Translations under genes and position numbers: made by a program | Notes under the pieces: generated by a model | What the model saw: the letters and a program-made list of their open reading frames with translations, nothing else | What the model was told of the DNA's origin: nothing | Databases searched by the model: none | Shown here: piece by piece, positions 57,438 through 64,000 of the stretch | Numbering within the stretch: the stretch's first letter is position 1 | Layout: every line of letters begins with the position of its first letter | NCBI GenBank assembly: GCA_009761415.1 | Contig: QUOL01000018.1 | Location: forward strand, 248,001-312,000 | Direction of reading: 5' to 3' | Source of the DNA: Sarcomyxa edulis | Taxonomy: Eukaryota; Basidiomycota; Agaricomycetes; Agaricales; Mycenaceae | DNA: 64,000 bases

Positions 57438-57654
57438 GCAGGTCTTCTGGTAAATTGTCAACTTCTAAAATTTGTGATTCTACCCTTCGAGATCAGGTGT
57501 ACACTGTTGAACTAGATAAATATGCATTTTATAATTGGGGGGCAAGCATACGCACTTACGTCACAGCATGTTTCTGCTCTACTATGGACCCGGATTCTGT
57601 ATGGGATGGTTTTCAACAGGTAGTGGGCTCAATATCGATATTCAGATTGCCTTG

Positions 57655-58730
57655 CTATTCAGCGGAATATGGTCTTTCAGGACTCCGTGAATAATCAATA
57701 TCCGCTCGGCCAACACTCACGAAAGAAGATAAAGCACTCCTAGCAGTCGTCGCGATATCGAACGCGTTCAATCCGGGAGCCTCACAAGCTTCTTGAGGTC
57801 GGATAGTCTGGTCAGTTTATGAGTAAGAACACAAGGAAAACAGATAGACAACAAATCAGTTTACCCCTCCGAAAGCTGGGAGCTTGCAGTAATTTGCAGG
57901 ATGAGTAGCCGGGCATCTAAGACAATTCAAGTTGACGATTCGGGTAATCAGAAATTTAATCTCTTCTTTGAAGGCTTACGCGTCGATAATCTTTACTTTG
58001 ATTGTGTTGTTAGAGCATGCTCCGAGTACTTCGCCGTCCAAGGCGCCGGTACCTAAAGAGAGGACAGAATTAAGCGCGTATATAATGGTAGATAGAGAGT
58101 GAAAAGAGATACATCTGACGTTGAAACACTGCGATGGGAACCATGATCAGTGAAGCCGGTGCGCATCCGGAAGATGAGCACTCCAAAACTGACCTTCCCA
58201 CATTGCTCTTCGTCAGGACAAGCAGCTAGAATGATGCATGATGAACCCAATCTGATGTCATGAACAGAGGAGAACAGGGCCCACGTCCGATACAATCGAT
58301 GCAACTGCCTTGTCCGTTACTTCCAAGTATATATCAGTGGAATTGTTTAATTGGCCTGATTCAGAGTGTATCTCACCATTTGCTTGCGTCCATAGTTCCT
58401 TGACAGACATCCCCAGTCCACAGCGGGGACAGATCAGACATAGCGGAAGCAAATATACCATTACCCTGCGAATTCGTGGGCAGAAACCCTAGTCCCGTTC
58501 AACTGCGGTGCCCTCGAAACAAATGACAAGGAGCCTGCAGTGCGTACCTGGACAAGCAACTCCCGTCTGGGTGCTGTACTTCATAGATAGGAGGGTCAGT
58601 GGGATTCTGGTTCGGATGTATCACATAGTTATACATCATTGAATGTCGTTACACCTGCGACCCCGTTGACGCGAAAAACCCGCGACAGAACAAATATCCC
58701 GACTTGTGCAAGTATGTATGAGTGGCGCAT
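57655..58730 (-). pseudogene. secreted double-psi beta-barrel-like gene, probably broken
   Basis: A minus-strand exon series encodes blocks of a Cys-rich secreted protein: signal-like start MRHSYILAQVGIFVLS (ATG at 58730), VQHPDGSCLSR, GNGIFASAMSDLSPLWTGDV, NNSTDIYLEVTDKAVASI, IILAACPDEEQCGK, FRMRTGFTDH, GTGALDGEVLGACSNNTIKV, IIDACPATHPANYCKLPAFG and RPQEACEAPGLNAFDIATTA. The pattern resembles basidiomycete secreted proteins with a double-psi beta-barrel (expansin/barwin-like) fold; that assignment is from memory of the family pattern. Most joins have normal splice sites, but I could not connect MDASKW to GEIHSES, or SIVSDV to IILAACP, without changing frame. It is either a pseudogene or a gene whose splicing I have not resolved. 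The last frame stops at 57655. Confidence 0.5.
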
Positions 58731-59164
58731 TTCTGGGATATCAAGAGTGAGAACGTACAGAGTGCGGTCCTTCCTTTTAACTAGTCAGTTAGTATAGAGG
58801 AATGGCCAGGCTAATTTAATAGCCCTGATGTTCACAGTATTCAGACTGCTGTGCACACGTGAGCACAATAGACCGCAATGGATTAGAGTGTCACAAGAAA
58901 AAGCTTCCGAGGAACTTACTGCTCAACTTACATGGCATTGTGAGAAAGGAACGAACATACGTTTTCGATCGGCATCCGTTGCTATTGATAGACCACCAAG
59001 ATTCATAAGTAGTTTCTGGCAAGTACTGACGCGGCGACGCGGCTGAGCGCTTGCAGGATTTTGCAGTCATCACTCTGATTTACAGAACGGCAGTGTACCG
59101 AGAGCAACATGCATAAAATACGATCCATTCAGACTATCAATCCCGACGTATTTTTGTATCTTCC
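58731..59164. other. intergenic region
   Basis: Between the broken beta-barrel gene and NmrA copy 3, divergent. A TATA-like CATAAAATA near 59112 lies about 53 bp before the start of copy 3. No gene. Confidence 0.4.
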
Positions 59165-60593
59165 ATGTCTCAAACTTCGATCTTCTTGACCGGTGCGACA
59201 GGCAAGTAGTATTCAATAAATTATATGTATCCGTGTTCTGATTTGTGTCGAATTTGGAAAGGTTATATCGGAGGAACTATTCTATCACGTCTTCTCAAGC
59301 ACCCCAAGGTCAAGTCCTTCAAGATCGCATTACTGGTGCGGTCCCCAGAGAAAGCAGATAAATTGAAATCCTTTGGAGTTGAAGCTATCATCGGGTCATA
59401 CTCCGAACTTGACAAACTAGATGAAGCCTCGTCTAAGGCCGACATCGTCATTACCGCGGCAAGCCTTACCACAAAGATACCCTTCCTTTGCGGTTTTGTG
59501 ACTGGTATTCTCATAGGCTGACTGCGACAATGTACCGGCTGCAAAGGCCATCCTCAGCGGTATGAAGAAAAAGTACGAGGCCAGCGGGATTCGTCCAATT
59601 CTCATCCACACAGTATGTTCCCTCGACGCGTCTCAAATCCATGTGGGTACTCATGAGACATAGTCAGGTGCTGCTGTTGTTGGTGATGATGCGTATGCAA
59701 TGTACGCATCCGACAAGGTCTGGGATGACACTGCAGAAAGCATCGCGTCAGTTGCGCCGGAAGCACTCCACCGGCCTGTTGATATATAGGTGGAAGCTGC
59801 TGACACTGAAGGTCTGTCCTTTGTCTTGAGTTTGAGTTTGAAATGTATCATGTTAACAAAATCATTGCGTCTTTGATGACAACCAGGATATGTCCGGACT
59901 TACGTTGTGCTTCCACCCACCATATACGGGATAGCTTCAAGCCCTTTGGTCGAGGCGGGGCTTCAGCACAGCCAATCTATCTTGATTCCCGCTCTCATCA
60001 AGGTTAGTTTAGCCAGGAAACACGCTGCTATGGTTCGTGAGGGAAAAAACATATGGGGTGACGTCCAAATCGGTGAACGTCAGTATTCAGAGTTTCGATT
60101 GAAGGGTTTTGTACTCACGATAAGTCTTCGTACTTCATGCCACAGTCGGTGACTTCTACGTGAAGCTTTTTGATGCCATTCTCGCTGATACAGTTGGACA
60201 TGGCCACAACGGCTATTACTTCCCTGAGAATGGAGAATACAGCATGTACGACATTGGTAAGGAAGTTCAAAGGATCTTTATCGAATTAGGAGTTGTGGCA
60301 TCTTCTAACCTGGAGCCGACACCTTTCACCGATGAGGAGATTGCGACGTACTTCGGCGGACCAGAGATCGGTCCAACATTAGTGTGTTTGATTGCTCAAT
60401 CTTTTCTTACATCCGTTGACGTTGTCCCCCGGATTTGTAGGCTAAAGCCGCTGGCAGCAATGCACGTGTTCGAGGAGTGAACGCTCGTTCGGCCGCTATC
60501 GGGTGGAATCCAGTGAAGACAACTGAGGACTTGCTTGCTAGTCTTGCCGCTGAGGTCCAGGCCGTGTTGAAGGAGGTCGCTGGGCCCAAATGA
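59165..60593 (+). pseudogene. NmrA-like protein (copy 3) with an in-frame stop
   Basis: Same exon plan as copy 1: MSQTSIFLTGATG, a GC-AG intron (59202-59261, GCAAGT donor), GYIGGTILSRLLKHPKVKSF, ALLVRSPEKADKLKSFGV, GSYSELDKLDEASSKAD, AAKAILSGMKKKYEASG, IHTSGAAVVGDDAYAMY, VLPPTIYGIASSPLVEAGL, KLFDAILADTVGHGHNGYY, EPTPFTDEEIATYFGG and SAAIGWNPVKTTEDLL, ending GPK with TGA at 60591. A TAG codon sits in frame at 59787-59789, after HRPVDI, where copy 1 has an Ala codon (HRPVDLAIEAAD). I see no intron that would remove it. Everything else is intact, so this is a very young pseudogene or an allele with one nonsense change; a base error is also possible. Confidence 0.65.
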
Positions 60594-60992
60594 TGCGAGA
60601 TAATTGTTTTGGGTTACCAGTCGATACTATAGCAATTTCAACCGTCTCGTCTCGTTCATGTGTGCGGGGTGATATGGAATGACGTACTTTCCCCGGAAAA
60701 CATCTATCAAGGTTCCGGTATCTGGGAGTCCACGGCAGAGCCCATCGGACTTCCGAAGTCTTGAGCACTCTTCATCAAGTCGACCCTATGCATCTGTACT
60801 TCGTGCGATGACAAGGGCGATAACGATAAGCTATGATGGGTTTGAAAAGCAAGACATCTCTTCATGTTGACTCTGATCAATTTGAAGATCTGCAACGATG
60901 ACATATTCAACAAGCAAGAAACAAGAAGAAAAGGTATAGATCCGTAGTAAATGTTAGTGGTTAGCTGCGGTGTCTAGAGTCCACAACATCAG
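60594..60992. other. intergenic gap between convergent genes
   Basis: About 400 bp of 3' flank. No supported feature. Confidence 0.45.
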
Positions 60993-62534
60993 TCATCGTC
61001 GTTTGCCTCCTTGCCATCAGAGCTTGAGCGCTCCACTGCTTCCTCAATCTTCGAAGTGTCAGTGAAAGTCGCAGGCTCGGAAACTTCAGATTCTTTTATG
61101 GGTAGAGCAGGCTGATTGGGAAGTCGCTACATTGAGTTTAACAATCAGTCATCCGTTGGGTAGAGTTTAGCAGAAGAATCACCTTGAAGGCAAACTTGCA
61201 GACCATGTACCCTTTCGGGTTCAAGCCCTTCTCCATCCACGCCTGGTGTCCCTTGTTAGAATATAATATACCGGCGCACGATTCGAACGTACCTTCTCGA
61301 CCACGTACAGTCCGTCGTAGCGGTACCTAAATCCTGACGTTAGGAAGTAGCAATAATTGTCACTAATGCTGAAAACCCACCCTTCACTCGGCGCATAGCG
61401 TGATTTTAGTTTGTAGCCTCGAATAACTCGGATTGGCTTCCTTGTCTCGGAAGATCGCTGAATGGATATGATACGATAAGCAAGAGATATCTCAATATGT
61501 TTAGTAAATCGAAGACGTACCTTGAGGGCTTTGTTGAACTACATGCGTTCAACAGACAGCTAAGAGTTAGAAAACAGACGGGGATAGAATTCCGAACGCA
61601 CGCTATTCTCGAATGTTTGATCAGAGCTTTGAGGAGCTGTACGTAACTGAGAAGGGAAAAAATGATCAGTGCTGCGCACAATGTATATCAGGAAACCCCC
61701 AACGTTTTTTGGTGCCGTCGCGGTTCCCTTCAGATCCCTTCCACCTAAGCAGGATTCAGAACAAGTGTGAAGTAGATGAGCAGCTTGGATAGTGACCTGA
61801 GCCAGTGTACGTGCTGGGGAAAAATCGTTGGACAAAAACTAAGCAAACAAGAATAGAGCCACGTACAACGCATAACCGAGATCAACGTCGTCGTCATATC
61901 CTCCACTCAATGCTACAGAGTAAGCACCTTCGTTGCCACCAGAAATACCAGCCACCCAGGGGCTGTAAAGAGTTTAGAGAGGAGAATGAGGCGCGTCAAA
62001 ATACACTAACGCATGGATAGCATCGGCACTGCAGCCTTGCCTACTCTCCCACCACGTCCCCACCTCGATACCGGGAATCGACCCAAATGTCTTCCTGGAA
62101 TTGTCTCTGTCAGCAAAAGAATATCTCGATGAATCAGATGCTGACGGGTTATGGATACGCTTATCACCAGCCTCTTTGCCAAGGGGGCCTTCATTCTCCA
62201 ACGTCCTGATCCCACTCTTCACAGCTGCAGAGACATAAATACGTGGCTGTTCGTTTTTGTAGTCGACGACCTTCCCGACATTCCTTGAACTACGTCGCGT
62301 CCCAGATGCCACTGTATCATCTGAAGATATACGTGATACTTTGGCAGGGGCAGTTTGTGACGACTCTTCTTCCTCCTCCGCAATAGCCTTCCTTTTCTTC
62401 GGAGTCGCTTTCTGTTTTGGACGGGGTTTTTCCTTTGGCTCGAAGAACGGTTTATCGAGGCCAAGAGATACTAGGAGGGCGTGATTGTTGGCCATACTTT
62501 CTTGGCGTCGTATCTCGTAGTCAGACATAGCCAT
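60993..62534 (-). CDS. SRA-YDG domain protein (UHRF1-like)
   Basis: The start MAMSDYEIRRQESMANNHA leads to a basic and acidic linker (KPRPKQKATPKKRKA, then EEEEESS). The SRA-YDG domain follows over several short exons: FGSIPGIEVGTWWESRQGCS, HAPWVAGISGGNEGAYSVAL, SGGYDDDVDLGYAL, GGRDLKGTATAPKN, APQSSDQTFENS, KPIRVIRGYKLKSRYAPSEG and YRYDGLYVVEKAWMEKG. It ends KFAFKRLPNQP and an acidic tail EANDDD with TGA at 60993. SRA domains flip and read methylated cytosine, in UHRF1 hemimethylated CpG. No RING or PHD domain is seen, so this is a short SRA-only protein, probably nuclear. Introns use GTCAGC, GTTAGT and standard donors with consistent phases. Confidence 0.87.
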
Positions 62535-62876
62535 GACGATACCAAGACGAAGAAGATGTGAGTAGTAGATGGCAGGTTCTGTTGAATGAATGAGGTGAAA
62601 ATGCAAACCAGAGACAAACCAGAGACAGAAACAGAAACAGAAAATTTGACTCGCTACTCAGGCTAGTAACGCGAGTGTGACAAAACACCTGACCGCGTTC
62701 ATGTTCAACGCGACTAAAGTTCGGGCGAACTAAATAGCTCAGGTGAAGAACTACATGCATCGTAAGAGCTAGAGAGGAGAACATTAATTCTACTCATAGC
62801 TATCGAGTCCATCTCGACACATCAACCCCCCTCGCTGAGCGCATCAGGAGCTACCCAGTGGTCTCCGAATTGAGAT
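62535..62876. other. intergenic gap
   Basis: About 340 bp upstream of the SRA gene and downstream of the CCCH gene. AGAGACAAACCAGAGACAGAAACAGAAACAG-like short repeats lie near 62612-62640 (described, not a long array). No gene. Confidence 0.45.
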
Positions 62877-64000
62877 TCAGTACCATCCATTCTCTGATGC
62901 GGTATCCCATGAGGCGACATCGCGGTCTATCTGAGAACCTACGAAAGTTCCAGGCAGCTCTTCAGTGACACTTGGGCCACTACTTGATGGAGCTACTGAG
63001 CGCTTTTTAGTTTTTGGTTGCGGTATATGGGACCGCGTATGCATATCCTCTAAGAGACAGAACAACGCATTAGTTTGAATGATGTGTTTACGATATGGTC
63101 AAGCGCAAAGATCTTACTTCCAAGAAATCTACATTTTCCTTGTTTGTGGAACGGGCATTTGGGACCCTTAGGACAGATATGACCCGAACAGCAGGTATCG
63201 CCCAATGGGCAGGGTAAGTCTGCGATGCAGACCGAGGTTCAGTAAAGAGACGCTACGGTACGGGAACAACCTTACCTTTATTGACAAAATGACAAGGTGA
63301 TTTTTTGGCATTCTCACGCAGCTCATTCAGGTTGCCCTCTGAGAGAACATAATCATGGCCGTAGATACACTTTGATCCTTGTTTACAAACACCCAGGTAA
63401 TGGAAATTACAAGGTGGGGGTTTCTCTGGTTTGCAAGTGTGTAAGTGGTTTGGACTTGGTCGGACAGAGCGTTGAAGGGACGAACGTTTACTCAATGGCT
63501 ATGATACACAATCGTGAGCAAAAGTTCCATATACAGGAGCCATGAACGTACCAATTTTGGGTCCGGATATCTAACCGGCCTTGGACCAAGAGAGAACGAT
63601 GCAGCGCGGGACCTTTCAAGATCCTGTAATTGTACCAAAGGCGATTTCGGAGTATTTTTTTGAAAAAGTATCCGCGTCGGCAGCTTTCTGCGAATGAAGA
63701 TTCCTTTCATATCGATTTCTGGGAGATTCAAATTACTGAGTTCGACGGCTAAGTCTGTGTAGCTTCGAAGGAGGACTATTTTGTGGAGAAGACCTTCGTT
63801 TTCTAAAGAGGTGAGAGAGGATGTATACCCGTTATCATGCGAGCCTGCCATCCAGATCCGTGTCAACGCGATATCAAATAAGGGATGGAGTGTCTGACCT
63901 CCGAAGAACACGCGAGAGATCTGAGGAAATCGAGTGAATACGCGAAGGCATTCTGCACCGTCATATCAGTACGAGTATGAATTTGGGAGATGTATATGAT
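62877..64000 (-). CDS. CCCH zinc-finger protein, 5' end outside window
   Basis: The gene runs in from beyond the right edge. The first visible exon encodes a leucine-rich stretch (RVFFGGQTLHPLFDIALTRI, ENEGLLHKIVLLRSYTDL) without a named domain. Next exons carry three Cys/His clusters: CNFHYLGVCKQGSKCIYGH (C-x7-C-x5-C-x3-H), then CHFVNKDLPCPLGDTCCSGH (C-x8-C-x5-C-x3-H) built across an intron, then CPKGPKCPFHKQGKC (C-x5-C-x2-H). The last exon is Ser-rich and ends DTASENGWY with TGA at 62877. CCCH fingers of this spacing usually bind RNA; the target is unknown. The N-terminal part is missing, so whole-protein class cannot be judged. Confidence 0.78.

Overview
The window is nuclear DNA of a filamentous basidiomycete (Agaricomycetes). 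The evidence is many short (about 45-70 bp) GT-AG introns, very small exons, families typical of mushroom-forming fungi (F-box proteins built on a CTQVCSYWRQVA-type motif, a seven-helix membrane family, OTT_1508-type deaminase-like proteins, fungal luciferase-domain proteins) and a tyrosine-recombinase retrotransposon of the kind common in these genomes. Genes lie on both strands with short intergenic gaps. No CRISPR array, rRNA or convincing tRNA was seen.

Layout. 1-9.3 kb: 3' part of a GH79 glycoside hydrolase (+), ARP3 (-) head-to-head with the ASTRA WD40 protein ASA1 (+), then a BSD2/NDFIP-like trafficking adaptor (-). 10.5-21.8 kb: a cytochrome P450 (+), a deaminase-like protein (-), an F-box protein (+), a seven-helix membrane protein (-) and a membrane-anchored serine carboxypeptidase (-). 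22-31.4 kb: SelO (+), a small mitochondrial-type protein (+), a second F-box protein (+), ERV41 with a long Pro/Gly tail (+) and a luciferase-domain protein (+). 31.4-44.3 kb is gene-poor: unrecognised sequence, a diverged tandem duplication of about 1.45 kb per unit, and one complete young Ngaro-type retrotransposon (37769-43013, minus strand) with textbook split direct repeats. 44.3-49.6 kb: a PMC1-type Ca2+-ATPase (+). 50-64 kb: a third F-box protein, three paralogous NmrA-like Rossmann proteins (one with a nonsense codon) interspersed with an SH3 membrane protein and a probable broken secreted beta-barrel gene, then an SRA-YDG protein and a CCCH zinc-finger protein that runs off the right edge.

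How the genes relate. This is mostly ordinary housekeeping plus lineage-specific genes, not an operon or an obvious metabolic cluster. ARP3 (actin branching), ASA1 (PIKK/ASTRA), BSD2 (ubiquitin-dependent sorting), ERV41 (ER-Golgi cycling), SelO (protein AMPylation) and PMC1 (vacuolar calcium) are conserved. The NmrA cluster grew by local duplication. The most distinctive parts are the intact retrotransposon with its overlapping reading frames, the neighbouring repeat block whose sub-repeats look like repeated short exons, and several GC-AG introns, two of them at the same place in paralogous genes.
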